DNA from: an uncultured Brevibacillus sp.
GTDB taxonomy: Bacteria; Bacillota; Bacilli; Brevibacillales; Brevibacillaceae
Reading direction: 5' to 3'
Length of the DNA: 64,000 nt
Assembly: GCF_947502445.1 (NCBI RefSeq)
Contig: NZ_CANMZW010000001.1
Location: 372,001 to 436,000 of the forward strand
Positions 32,152 to 40,796 of the stretch are shown in pieces. How positions within the stretch are numbered: the stretch's first letter is position 1; every line of letters starts with the position of its first letter. Below the pieces are notes generated by a model. It was not told where the DNA came from, made no database searches, and saw only the letters and a program-made list of their open reading frames with translations. The position numbers and the translations under genes are program-made.

Positions 32152-33330
32152 GTGAGAAGGACCGGGGGAAAGAAAGTGCTCAAACCAGCACTAAAGCCTG
32201 TAAAGACGCTCATCCTGGATAAACCGGTTATCGCCGTGACAGGAAGTGCAGGCAAAACAACGACCAAGGAAATGATATCGGCTATTCTTAGTAGACACTG
32301 GAGCATCTATAAATCCATGTATAACAGAAATTTTTTGGGGAATACGAGGGCGCATGCTAGACGAATCAAGGACGAGCACAAAGCGGCTGTCCTCGAATTC
32401 GGCATGCTGAACAGTGGCCACATCAAAAAGCATTGCCAGATTATTAAGCCATCAATAGGTGTCATCACGAACATTGGAACGGCACATATCGGTAATTTCG
32501 GCGGGCAAATCGCAGGAGTAGCAAAAGCCAAATCAGAATTGATTCGACATATGAAAACAACGGGGAAAGTCTTTTTAAGCGCGGATTGTTCGTACACCGA
32601 TAAGCTGATGCAGCAGCCTTATACAGGCTCGTTTGCAGGTACGTTTATTACGATTGGAATTCACTGTGAAGCGAATTATCAGGCCAGCGATATTACGATG
32701 GATGAGCAAGGCATCACCTTTCTTTGCAGGATGAACGATACAAAAGAATCCTTTTTTATTCCGACGCTCGGAGAACACAATATTTACAATGCACTTTTTG
32801 CGATAGCAGTGGCGCACACACTTGGCTTTCCTGTCAGCACCATCCAAGAAGGACTGAGGACCTTCCAGCAGCAGCGAAAACGATTGACACGATATCGCTT
32901 CACCGGAAACGTGCAGGTGCTAGACGATACGTACAGCTCGAATCCCCATGCTGCCAAAGCGGCGATTGATGTTCTCTGCCAGGTAGGAAGTGGGACGAAG
33001 GTGGCGGTTTTGGCCAGTATGCTGGAAATGGGATCTTATGAAGTACAGGGACACGAAGATGTAGGACGTTATTTAAGTCAAAAAGACGTAGATTTCCTCT
33101 ATACACTAGGAAATAGTGCCCGCCATATTGCGAGGGGAGCAATTCGCTCAGGCTTTCCTGCAGATCGGGTGGTACATTGCAGGACAAAAGCTCGCTTGCA
33201 TCGGATGCTGGCGCAACGGATGGGGCCAGACACATCATTTCTCGTAAAAGGCTCTCATCGGCTAAAGATGGGAGAAACAGTTGTGTTTCTATGCAAGCAA
33301 ACAGGGAAAATCTGGTCCCAAAAGAAATGA
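32152..33330 (+). CDS. Mur-ligase family protein, MurF-like
   Basis: The 392-residue product has the ATP loop AVTGSAGKTTTKEMI, the NRNFLGNTRAH and EFGMLNSGHI segments and DDTYSSNPHAAKAAI in the C-terminal domain, all typical of MurF (D-Ala-D-Ala adding enzyme). The short N-terminal UDP-binding domain of true MurF is reduced to about 20 residues, so this may be an amide ligase of another pathway, perhaps with CapA. GTG start behind AAGGGGAGGG. Confidence 0.75.
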   Translation: MRRTGGKKVLKPALKPVKTLILDKPVIAVTGSAGKTTTKEMISAILSRHWSIYKSMYNRNFLGNTRAHARRIKDEHKAAVLEFGMLNSGHIKKHCQIIKPSIGVITNIGTAHIGNFGGQIAGVAKAKSELIRHMKTTGKVFLSADCSYTDKLMQQPYTGSFAGTFITIGIHCEANYQASDITMDEQGITFLCRMNDTKESFFIPTLGEHNIYNALFAIAVAHTLGFPVSTIQEGLRTFQQQRKRLTRYRFTGNVQVLDDTYSSNPHAAKAAIDVLCQVGSGTKVAVLASMLEMGSYEVQGHEDVGRYLSQKDVDFLYTLGNSARHIARGAIRSGFPADRVVHCRTKARLHRMLAQRMGPDTSFLVKGSHRLKMGETVVFLCKQTGKIWSQKK

Positions 33331-33355
33331 TAGACACTAGTGAATGTAGTGTGCA

Positions 33356-33390
33356 AGCTCTTGTCAATCAGGAAGGACAAGGGCTTTTTT
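33356..33390 (+). terminator. Terminator after the MurF-like gene
   Basis: AGCTCTTGTC and GACAAGGGCT form a 10-bp stem (G-T allowed) with a 10-base loop, followed by TTTTTT. Confidence 0.75.
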
Positions 33391-33549
33391 CCATGTGTTG
33401 GGGCGCTGTCAAGATAGGACAATGGTCATCCTACTATGTAATCAAATCCTCGATTGGAAAGATTTACAGCCTTATACGAGCTCTCTTCTTCCAGTAAACT
33501 GGTTTTCGTACCCAATCCGTTGGGAAAAACACAGCCAGGAGGAGAACGA

Positions 33550-34536
33550 ATGACGAAACGAGATTGGTTGCAAAAGTCGACTGTCGCCGTCATGCTGAGT
33601 GCATCCCTGCTCATGTTTGCTGAAGGTGGACATGCTGCAGCTAAGACTGTGGATTCACAAGCTTCTGCGAAAGCGGCAGCAGAAGTGGTATCACAAGCAA
33701 AAGCGCTGGTCGGAAAAGATTACAAATATGGCGCAATGGGACCAAATTCATTTGGCTCGGCAGGTTTAGCAACATACATATACAAAAAAGCAGGTATAAC
33801 GATCGGGGACACGATTCCAAAGCTGTATAAGGCAGGGGAAAAAGTGTCGGAGAAGGATTTTCAGGAGGGTGACCTCTTATTCTTTTCCTCGAATGGAACA
33901 GGAACGCCAAGCTTTATGGGTGTTTATATCGGAAATAACAAATATATCTACTCATCCCAAGGCGAAGATGCTGTCGTAGTCAAAAATGTGAGCGATTATT
34001 CGAAAAAATTGGTTGGTGCGCGCCGGATACTGCCAGCAGATACCGGTACAGGATCAAAACCAGCTCCGGGCGGGACAGAGAACAATGACTCGTCTGCCTT
34101 GGGAGATAAAGTGATTGCAGCTGGCAAGAAATATATAGGCACGCCATACGAGTACGGATCGACCCGCTCGAATAAAAAAACCATGGATTGCTCTGAGCTG
34201 ACAATGTGGGCTTACCTGGAGGGCGCAAATATTGACATGGGACGCGGGGGAGCACGCTCCCAAGCGAATTATGTAAAGAAAAACGGCAGCTACACGACGG
34301 ATATCAATAAGCTGAAAAAGGGTGATCTTGTCTTCTTCATGGCTTACAAGGGTTATAAGGAGTCCGATTACAAAGGAATCGATGTAGGGAAGCAAAGTAT
34401 CACGCACGTAGCTATCTACATGGGAGATAATAAACTGCTCAATACGTTTTCCAAAGAGTCTGGTGGGGTCAAAATTACTGATTTCAAAGATACGCATTGG
34501 GGATACCGGTTTATCATGGGTGGACGACCATACTAA
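33550..34536 (+). CDS. Secreted protein with two NlpC/P60 domains, the first inactive
   Basis: A signal peptide (about 1-32, cut near GHAAA), a first NlpC/P60-like domain (about 45-160) and a second one (about 185-325), joined by a Gly/Pro linker. The second has the catalytic Cys214 in MDCSELTMWAYL and His286 in ITHVAIYMGD, so it should cut gamma-D-glutamyl-amino-acid bonds of peptidoglycan. In the first the Cys site reads FGSAGL (position 70) and the His site SFMGVYIGN, so it cannot be catalytic and may bind wall peptides. Start 33550 behind AGGAGG. Confidence 0.85.
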   Translation: MTKRDWLQKSTVAVMLSASLLMFAEGGHAAAKTVDSQASAKAAAEVVSQAKALVGKDYKYGAMGPNSFGSAGLATYIYKKAGITIGDTIPKLYKAGEKVSEKDFQEGDLLFFSSNGTGTPSFMGVYIGNNKYIYSSQGEDAVVVKNVSDYSKKLVGARRILPADTGTGSKPAPGGTENNDSSALGDKVIAAGKKYIGTPYEYGSTRSNKKTMDCSELTMWAYLEGANIDMGRGGARSQANYVKKNGSYTTDINKLKKGDLVFFMAYKGYKESDYKGIDVGKQSITHVAIYMGDNKLLNTFSKESGGVKITDFKDTHWGYRFIMGGRPY

Positions 34537-34583
34537 GCTGTGCATAGCAGGCAGTAGCGGAAAAAATAGGTGAATGACCGAGG

Positions 34584-34612
34584 GCAAACGCACATACCAT
34601 CTGTGCGTTTGC
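34584..34612. terminator. Perfect inverted repeat after the NlpC/P60 gene
   Basis: GCAAACGCACA and TGTGCGTTTGC, 11 bp each with a 7-base loop. No T run follows, so termination efficiency is uncertain. Confidence 0.5.
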
Positions 34613-34650
34613 TGCATCTCTTATAGGGAGACTTGTAGGAGGTGAACGTC

Positions 34651-34983
34651 ATGTCATATCAATATCCGCCTGGAGGTTATCCTCCCGGAGGCTACCCGCC
34701 GCCCCCTGGAGGTGGTTATCCACCGCCGCCACCAGGACCTCCGCCAGGCAGGACGCCCAGTTCGCCAGGAGCACGTGGATATGGAGGTACACGGCGCATT
34801 GATCGGGGTGCGATTTATCCCTGCCTATATCGCTATACCTACATCTGGCTGAAAAATGGCCGTTCCTTCTGGTTTTACCCCGTATACGTCAGTCGCAATT
34901 CCGTATCAGGGTATCGATGGAGAAACAATCGCTGGGAGTATTATGGTTTGGAGCTGGATCGAATCGCCTACTTTACTTGCTAG
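34651..34983 (+). CDS. Pro/Gly/Tyr-rich low-complexity protein
   Basis: A 110-residue protein beginning MSYQYPPGGYPPGGYPPPPG, with repeated YPPGG/YPPPP units (1-45), then a basic aromatic part (YRYTYIWLKNGRSFWFYPVY, NNRWEYYGLE) and an end in FTC. It resembles spore coat or wall-associated proteins of Bacillales in composition. Start 34651 behind TAGGAGG. Long proline runs could need EF-P or ABC-F help in translation. Confidence 0.65.
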   Translation: MSYQYPPGGYPPGGYPPPPGGGYPPPPPGPPPGRTPSSPGARGYGGTRRIDRGAIYPCLYRYTYIWLKNGRSFWFYPVYVSRNSVSGYRWRNNRWEYYGLELDRIAYFTC

Positions 34984-35014
34984 TGATCAACTACATGCAT
35001 GCACCATACAACAA

Positions 35015-35045
35015 ACGGCCTTCCGCGATGGAAAGGCCGTTTTAT
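35015..35045. terminator. Bidirectional terminator
   Basis: AACGGCCTTTCC-type stem (ACGGCCTT with AAGGCCGT) with a short loop, followed by TTTTATTT. It lies between two convergent genes. Confidence 0.65.
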
Positions 35046-35054
35046 TTATGCTCG

Positions 35055-35834
35055 TTACTGCACCGTGAGCGGGAACTCTTTATGATCGTGAACGTCCCCT
35101 TTTTCAACGTGTACATTTACTTGATATGAACCAGCGGCTGGAAAGGAGATGCTGCTATCATACTGTCCGGGCTTGGATTGGGTAGCCTCCACAAATGTGT
35201 GCTTTTCTTCATTTCCTTGCCAGTATTCGAATTTAACCGATGCATCCGCAAAAGCCTGATTGTCCTTCATCAGATGGACTGTCACTGTAGCGGGCTGTGA
35301 AGCTTTGATTTCGTCAGCAGGCATGAAGTGAAAATCGACGCCGCTTGCCGCGTGATTTCCACTCTCTGCATTACTGCCATGCTGATGGTCCGAACCTGCG
35401 CCTGTAGCTGGCGCCGTATGCGAAGCATGCTCATCTGCCGAGCCCTTTACTGTAAACGGGGTCTTTTGCATATTGTGAAAATCTCGTGCAGTTACATGGT
35501 AGTAAACAAAGTAAGAGCCAGGCTCGCTGATCGTTTGCTGGGCCGTATAAACCCCATCAGATGTCAGGGTAGCGGGAATGGTCACATGCTGCTCCTGGCC
35601 ATCCTTCCACCACTCAAATTTTACTTCCTTGGCGTCATCAACAGGCTTTCCTTCTTGGGTCACTTTTACTGAAAATGTAATCGCTTCCCCTGCTATCGGT
35701 TGTTCAGGAGCAAAAGAGAAGGAGGCCTCTACAGGTGCACCGGAGCCAAGATCGGTATTTGCGCTGTTGTCATTGCCACAAGCCGTTGCAATGAGTGCAA
35801 CCGTACATAGTAAAAAAAATAAATAGCGTTTCAT
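35055..35834 (-). CDS. Lipoprotein with two YtkA/FixH-like domains
   Basis: Signal peptide with lipobox LIATACGN (Cys at about 19). Two repeats of a beta domain follow (about 40-130 and 165-258). Each has the pattern of YtkA-like proteins (ITFSVKVTQEGKPVDDAKEV, VKFEYWQGNEE) and is separated by a His-rich linker (SDHQHGS) that could bind copper. Its position before Sco and CtaG suggests copper handling for the cytochrome oxidase. Start 35834 is chosen for spacing from GGAAGGG. Confidence 0.75.
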   Translation of the reverse strand: MKRYLFFLLCTVALIATACGNDNSANTDLGSGAPVEASFSFAPEQPIAGEAITFSVKVTQEGKPVDDAKEVKFEWWKDGQEQHVTIPATLTSDGVYTAQQTISEPGSYFVYYHVTARDFHNMQKTPFTVKGSADEHASHTAPATGAGSDHQHGSNAESGNHAASGVDFHFMPADEIKASQPATVTVHLMKDNQAFADASVKFEYWQGNEEKHTFVEATQSKPGQYDSSISFPAAGSYQVNVHVEKGDVHDHKEFPLTVQ

Positions 35835-35849
35835 TGTCATTACCCTTCC

Positions 35850-36452
35850 TTATTTAACGTTCAGCAGTTCTTGATATATTTGATCAGGATCAAAATCCTC
35901 CCCCATGCCAAACTTGCGCATGACATTATTATTTTGGTCGACCAAATATGTACTGGAAGTATGAGAGATAAATCCATCCTCCATTTTATTGGCGATAAAG
36001 CCAAGAGAACTCGTTACTGTTCGGATCGTCTGCTCATCACCGCGCAGAATCGTCCAGCCCTGCGGTTGAATCCCTAATTGCTTGGCATAGTACCGGAGTA
36101 CATCAGGGGTGTCATTTTCAGGATCAATGGTGACCGTCAAAAATTCGACCCCATTGCCCATCAAATGGGCCTCCTGCAGGCGTTTTTGCAATTGGACCAT
36201 TTTGATCGTGGTTGTCGGACAAATGTCGGGACAACGTGTGTAGATCAGCTCGACCAGACGAATACTCCCCGGCTTTGGGGTGAGGGCAAAAGCATGTCCA
36301 TCGAGCGTTTCCAATGTAACTTCGGGGAGCGTGGACTGTGCATTTTTTGAGCCGCCCCAAAACCAGGAGGCGACCAATGCAGCGAGCACGAGCAGCGGCA
36401 ATAAAATAAGCAGTCGTCTTACGCGAAGAGCAGTGGTTGTAGGGACAGACAT
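35850..36452 (-). CDS. Sco1/SenC-family copper chaperone
   Basis: A 200-residue membrane-anchored thioredoxin-fold protein: one N-terminal span (about 11-32), Cys pair in YTRCPDICPTT, and conserved His in FISHTSSTYLVDQ. Sco proteins deliver copper to the CuA site of cytochrome c oxidase. Start 36452 behind AAGGAGGTG. Confidence 0.9.
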   Translation of the reverse strand: MSVPTTTALRVRRLLILLPLLVLAALVASWFWGGSKNAQSTLPEVTLETLDGHAFALTPKPGSIRLVELIYTRCPDICPTTTIKMVQLQKRLQEAHLMGNGVEFLTVTIDPENDTPDVLRYYAKQLGIQPQGWTILRGDEQTIRTVTSSLGFIANKMEDGFISHTSSTYLVDQNNNVMRKFGMGEDFDPDQIYQELLNVK

Positions 36453-36489
36453 CAAGTGCACCTCCTTGGTAGATTTGGTTGCAGAATGG

Positions 36490-37359
36490 TTATTGCGGCA
36501 ACAATTCATCCTCAGGCTGATTCTTTTCCTTTTTATACCAGGCTGTAAAAACGTAGGCGAGCACTGCACCATACGTCATTTCCTGCATCAGCTTCATAAT
36601 GATCCCGCCAAGTCTCTGATCCTCGTGAGGAGGGAGTGGAACAGCAAACATAGACTTGTCGATCGGAGCAGAAAAGAATGGCGCACAGAGCAAGGACGGA
36701 CCGTTTACATATGTTTCGTACATGGCTGTTTCCGAAAAGATGATCAAGGCACAAGCGGGCGTGAGAAGTACGCCATTGGCGAAAAGATAAGCCAGCTTTT
36801 GCAGATCAGTCAAGCGGTTAATCTCCGGGAACGGTGCAAGCACAGGTATCCACATAATCAAGGCAGCGACGAGCAGCACGAGGTGAATCATATTATGTAC
36901 GGCCAGGTTGTTCATCGCCAGATCTAGGACAACAGGCATATGATAAAACGAAAACAGACTATTAAACAAGAGAACAGCAGGAATAGGATGGGTGATGACA
37001 CTAAGAAGACGTCTCGACCAATTGCGAGCAATGAGCGGACGCAGCAGCCATCTGGGCATTCCGTAGAGCAATAGCAGCGGCATAATCAAATATAACAGAG
37101 ACTGCTGCAGCATGTGGGCACTAAATAAAAAGTGTCCAGCTACGTTGAGCGGACTGCCCATGCCAAAGTAAAAGAGCACAAGGCCGAGCGAAAAGGATAT
37201 CTTTTGTCTCAGTGTAGCGGGACTAGCATCTGCGAACGTATGACGCAGAGGACCGACAAAGGAAAAATACGCCAACGCAAGCAAAGCAGTAAGGAGCATC
37301 AGCTCCGGGTTCCATGTCGCACGAAAGCCAAAGGTTTCCGTTAGAGAAATGAGGGTCAA
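36490..37359 (-). CDS. ctaG: Cytochrome c oxidase assembly factor CtaG
   Basis: A 289-residue membrane protein with about seven spans and family segments (FGMGSPLNVAGHFLFSAHML, HPIPAVLLFNSLFSFYHMP, HNMIHLVLL). The His-rich spans are typical of the Caa3_CtaG family needed for CuB or copper insertion. TTG start at 37359 behind GGAGGT. Confidence 0.9.
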   Translation of the reverse strand: MTLISLTETFGFRATWNPELMLLTALLALAYFSFVGPLRHTFADASPATLRQKISFSLGLVLFYFGMGSPLNVAGHFLFSAHMLQQSLLYLIMPLLLLYGMPRWLLRPLIARNWSRRLLSVITHPIPAVLLFNSLFSFYHMPVVLDLAMNNLAVHNMIHLVLLVAALIMWIPVLAPFPEINRLTDLQKLAYLFANGVLLTPACALIIFSETAMYETYVNGPSLLCAPFFSAPIDKSMFAVPLPPHEDQRLGGIIMKLMQEMTYGAVLAYVFTAWYKKEKNQPEDELLPQ

Positions 37360-37494
37360 TGGTCTTACCTCCGTTTCCAAGGATCTTCCCCAGTACTCAT
37401 TATAGGCAAAGAAAGAAAAAGCCTTATGACTCGTTCGGGCTATTTCTTCCATTGAAAGCGCAGGAGTTCACATGAATGTCACGATTATCCAATA

Positions 37495-37520
37495 GAAAAA
37501 GCCTCCCAAGAGAGGGAGAC
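37495..37520 (-). terminator. Minus-strand terminator below the thioredoxin-like gene
   Basis: GTCTCCC and GGGAGGC (one G-T pair) with a 6-base loop, followed on the minus strand by TTTTT. Confidence 0.7.
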
Positions 37521-37529
37521 CTTATTTGC

Positions 37530-38000
37530 TTATGATTTTTTCTGCTCTTCCAGCCACGTCTTCCATTCGTTGGCTTCGTGACCACCTACCATACGAGCAA
37601 CTTCCTTGCCATCTTTGTAGTGAACGAGTGTAGGGGTGAATTCGATGCTGTATTGGTCCCAGCTAGCGTTGAACTCCAACAGATTGTGCTTTTTCATATC
37701 AATTTGCATGTCTTTGACGATAGGAACGAGTACAGGAGTGGTCGCCTTGCAATGCTCGCAAACCGGGCTGTAGTAGTATACGAATAAATCATCTTTATTG
37801 GCGAGCTTTGTCTGTAGTTCCTCAGGCATGATCAGGTTGTCGTACAAAGGATCGTTTAATTGCTCGATAGTGGCTGGATTCAGGTTTGCTTTTCCATAAG
37901 GATTGCCTGCCGCTGCTTCGCGATTGGAAATATCGGAGTAAACGATAGCACCGATCAACAAAGCTGCGACGAGAATGGAAAGAAAAATAATCTTTTTCAT
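37530..38000 (-). CDS. Membrane-anchored thioredoxin-like protein (BdbA/DsbA-type)
   Basis: A 156-residue protein with an N-terminal anchor (about 3-22) and the redox motif SPVCEHCKATTP (Cys-Glu-His-Cys). It ends four bases before the BdbC gene on the same strand. With the DsbB-type partner it should oxidise secreted thiols. The CEHC motif differs from the CGPC of reducing thioredoxins. Confidence 0.82.
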   Translation of the reverse strand: MKKIIFLSILVAALLIGAIVYSDISNREAAAGNPYGKANLNPATIEQLNDPLYDNLIMPEELQTKLANKDDLFVYYYSPVCEHCKATTPVLVPIVKDMQIDMKKHNLLEFNASWDQYSIEFTPTLVHYKDGKEVARMVGGHEANEWKTWLEEQKKS

Positions 38001-38004
38001 GGCA

Positions 38005-38433
38005 TCAGTTCTCCTTTGTGTTTTTCATGACAATAACTTGCAGGATGCTAATCAAGGTAAAAGCGATTAAAGCCAAAAATGGAATGGTAATGAATCCAAA
38101 CCAGTTGATATAGTCCGTATTGCAAGGTACAATGCCGCAAGCGTTACCCAGGTCATGCAGCGCTGGAACCTTTTGGACGAGGTAATGATAAAGCGAAATT
38201 CCACCACCAATCAACGAAAGAACCAGTGCGTACATCGACATTTTGTAGTCTTTTTTGGCGCTTGCGATCCCGAGCAGGATGATGAGCGGATACATCAAGA
38301 TGCGCTGGTACCAGCATAGATCGCATGGTATGTATTTCAGTACTTCTGAAAAAAAGAGACTGCCTGCTGTAGCAATGAGGGAGATCCCCCAAGAGAAGAA
38401 CATTGCTTGCTCAGCGACTTGTTCACGTTTCAT
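38005..38433 (-). CDS. bdbC: DsbB-family disulfide oxidoreductase BdbC
   Basis: A 142-residue, four-span protein with the two Cys pairs of the DsbB family: CDLC (IPCDLCWYQRILMYP) and a second pair in NACGIVPCNTDY. It passes electrons from the thioredoxin-like partner to quinone. The start at 38433 drops 32 upstream residues that lack a ribosome site. Confidence 0.88.
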   Translation of the reverse strand: MKREQVAEQAMFFSWGISLIATAGSLFFSEVLKYIPCDLCWYQRILMYPLIILLGIASAKKDYKMSMYALVLSLIGGGISLYHYLVQKVPALHDLGNACGIVPCNTDYINWFGFITIPFLALIAFTLISILQVIVMKNTKEN

Positions 38434-38592
38434 AACAACACCTCGTCCATATCTTAACATATTACGAATCGGAAGTAGATTATAAAAAGTAACAATTTGT
38501 GAAAGGCATAGCTGGCAATGCTTGTCCAAAATGGAAGGAATGGCAGGCTACCTGTTGCCTTATGCAGCAGGTAAGCGCACCTGATTGCTCGC

Positions 38593-39393
38593 TTACAATT
38601 TATATGGTTCATTCATCCGGACGTGAGGAGAGGACGTCGCTTCATGGATGGGCACAAATATGCTTTGCAGCGAAGGCCATTCCACCAGCATAACGCCACG
38701 GCGATAAGCTGCGCCACCATCAATACCTACCAAATTATTGCGTCTCCATGGTCCAAAGCCCTCGTAGCCAGGCAATTTAGGTACAGGGGTATGACCGAAA
38801 ACTATAGGGCGCTCTCCACCATAATAAAGGTAAAAGGGCTCCCGAATCCACAACAGATCTTCAGGTGACTGTTGGTGCAACGGGATTCCAGGACGGATGC
38901 CAGCGTGAACGAGGAGGACAGCGGGAGCACCTGTCTGCGGATTCGCCGGAAGCTCTACGTAGAGTGGAAGGGTGGACAGAGCTGACAACAGCTCAGGATA
39001 GCGGGACAGAATGAACTGCCGAGCTTCTTCCTGTGCTTGTTCGGAGGGCATCGAGCCAATAAAAGCACGGCGCAGTAGGTGATTACCCAAAAAGGAACGG
39101 ATGGTCGCATCACCTCCATTAAACCGGAGGTAATTTTCAGAATTCCCGCTTCTTAGAAGCCAATCCTCAAACATTTGCTCGTGATTGCCTTTTAATATGA
39201 CGACTTGCTCCGGATATGCTTGACGCATCGCAAGTAAATCCAGCAGGACTTCTTTCGATTCGGGTCCACGATCGATCATGTCTCCTAGAACATAAAGCTG
39301 ATCATTGCGTTGAGGTGAGAAGGAAGCGTTGCGAAGTGCTTGCTGAAAGGCTTGATACTGTCCATGAATGTCTGAGACAAAATAGGTGGTCAT
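38593..39393 (-). CDS. Metallophosphoesterase, Ser/Thr phosphatase or Ap4A hydrolase type
   Basis: All calcineurin-like motifs are present: DIHGQY (8-13), GDMIDRGPES (about 37-46), KGNHEQM (about 69-75) and later LLVHAG and FGHTPV. At 266 residues it resembles PrpE and bacterial phage-lambda-type phosphatases. Substrate unknown. ATG at 39393 behind GGAGG; longer upstream frame is not used. Confidence 0.85.
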   Translation of the reverse strand: MTTYFVSDIHGQYQAFQQALRNASFSPQRNDQLYVLGDMIDRGPESKEVLLDLLAMRQAYPEQVVILKGNHEQMFEDWLLRSGNSENYLRFNGGDATIRSFLGNHLLRRAFIGSMPSEQAQEEARQFILSRYPELLSALSTLPLYVELPANPQTGAPAVLLVHAGIRPGIPLHQQSPEDLLWIREPFYLYYGGERPIVFGHTPVPKLPGYEGFGPWRRNNLVGIDGGAAYRRGVMLVEWPSLQSIFVPIHEATSSPHVRMNEPYKL

Positions 39394-39589
39394 ACCTCCA
39401 TCCCCTCCTTCTATTGCCGATCTATCGTTCTTATTACCATATGTACAAAAGCGAGTAGGGTGATTGAATATGGTGCTGGAGGTGCGATGCATGGATGCAG
39501 GGCCTAAAGATGGGTTCACGGCATGTAGGCAAGTGGAATACCTATAGAAGGTAGTCAAATACCTATGATGCTGGAGGATCAAAAGTAAA

Positions 39590-40330
39590 ATGGTTAATTC
39601 TTCCATTGATTTTACTTCACCGTCTGTACAATTTACGTACGACTTGAAAAATAATCTTTTTTTTAAAAAGGATGACAGGAATTATATTGATGCGCTATCG
39701 ATCAATCAATTAAACACATTAGGCAATGCATCCCTGCTCGATATTTATTTGACCACAGGCAATGTTGTTGAACCGCATATTCATCAAAATGCCTCCGAGC
39801 TTGTGTACTGCATCTCGGGTGGAGCAGTTGTTTCGATCATGAATCCGTATACAAATCAGATGCTCAATTTTACGATTGGGCCAGGGCAGGTAGCCAATGT
39901 TCCTCAGGGCTGGTGGCACTATGAAATGGCTACCACAGACCATACACATCTTTTGGCGATTTTTGATGCAAACACTCCAGAGGTCATTTTCGGTTCCCAA
40001 ATGCTGCGCCTGACTCCTGCAAGTGTACTCGCTCATACGTATTGCCTGGATGAGGCAAAGATAAAGGAAGCGCTGGCCCCGATCACAAGCAACGTCGTTA
40101 TCGGTCCACCAAGAGGCTGCCAGCAAGGAGGGCGTGGAAGTATGACCTCCAGTGCTTACCCATACCAGCCATACTACGGACAATCATCAGGACCCTATCC
40201 CTATTATGATGTAGCCCATGTACAGCAAGCACAGCCACCATACGGATATCAGCCAGCTCCACCCTCACAGCCACCATTTCAACAACAGCCCGCCTGCCAG
40301 CAACCACCGACATATCAGTGGTATTACTAA
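39590..40330 (+). CDS. Cupin protein with a Pro/Gln/Tyr-rich tail
   Basis: Residues 50-135 form a cupin barrel with the metal ligands of motif 1 (GNVVEPHIHQNASELVYCIS) and motif 2 (GWWHYEM). Residues 185-246 are a low-complexity Tyr/Pro/Gln tail (QPPYGYQPAPPSQPPFQQQP). The layout is like the oxalate decarboxylase-type cupins of spore coats, in which the tail may cross-link. Enzymatic activity is not proven. Confidence 0.75.
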   Translation: MVNSSIDFTSPSVQFTYDLKNNLFFKKDDRNYIDALSINQLNTLGNASLLDIYLTTGNVVEPHIHQNASELVYCISGGAVVSIMNPYTNQMLNFTIGPGQVANVPQGWWHYEMATTDHTHLLAIFDANTPEVIFGSQMLRLTPASVLAHTYCLDEAKIKEALAPITSNVVIGPPRGCQQGGRGSMTSSAYPYQPYYGQSSGPYPYYDVAHVQQAQPPYGYQPAPPSQPPFQQQPACQQPPTYQWYY

Positions 40331-40423
40331 CAGGATGAAAACGACTCCCTACGTGTACAAGAAACTACTTGTCCCTTACAATTTAGGAAAAGGTGGAAAA
40401 CAGACGCGGAGGGGATGGAAGCG

Positions 40424-40603
40424 ATGAAGCAGCTTGTAGAATGGATCAAAGAATCTGCGTGTATGGTTGTTTTTACGGGAGCAGGTATGTCGAGCGGTTT
40501 GCCAAATTTTCGCTCGCAGACGGGGTTATGGCGAGGGCAAGACCCCATGAGACTGGCAAATCCGAGACGAGCCGATTGGTACGGTGCTGTAACGAGCAGC
40601 TGA
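40424..40603 (+). pseudogene. Sirtuin-type NAD-dependent deacylase, N-terminal stub
   Basis: Only the first 59 residues of a SIR2 protein are left: FTGAGMSSGLPNFRSQTGLW is the NAD-binding GAGxS motif, then the frame ends at TGA. The rest of the enzyme, including the catalytic His and the zinc site, is missing. Confidence 0.75.
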
Positions 40604-40796
40604 AGCTTTGTGATCTAGGTAAGTGGCATTTGGAGAACACGAATGCTGCTTGCCTTTTGTGCGTTTACATAGTCAGGCTCAGGTTGCGGGTGAAAATCCT
40701 TTGCGCCCTAGAGCTTCGGAGAAAAACATGGTACCATCGGGTATAGCAATCCATTTGCCTATTCATGCGGCAAATAGAAAAGTATAGGTGACCGAT

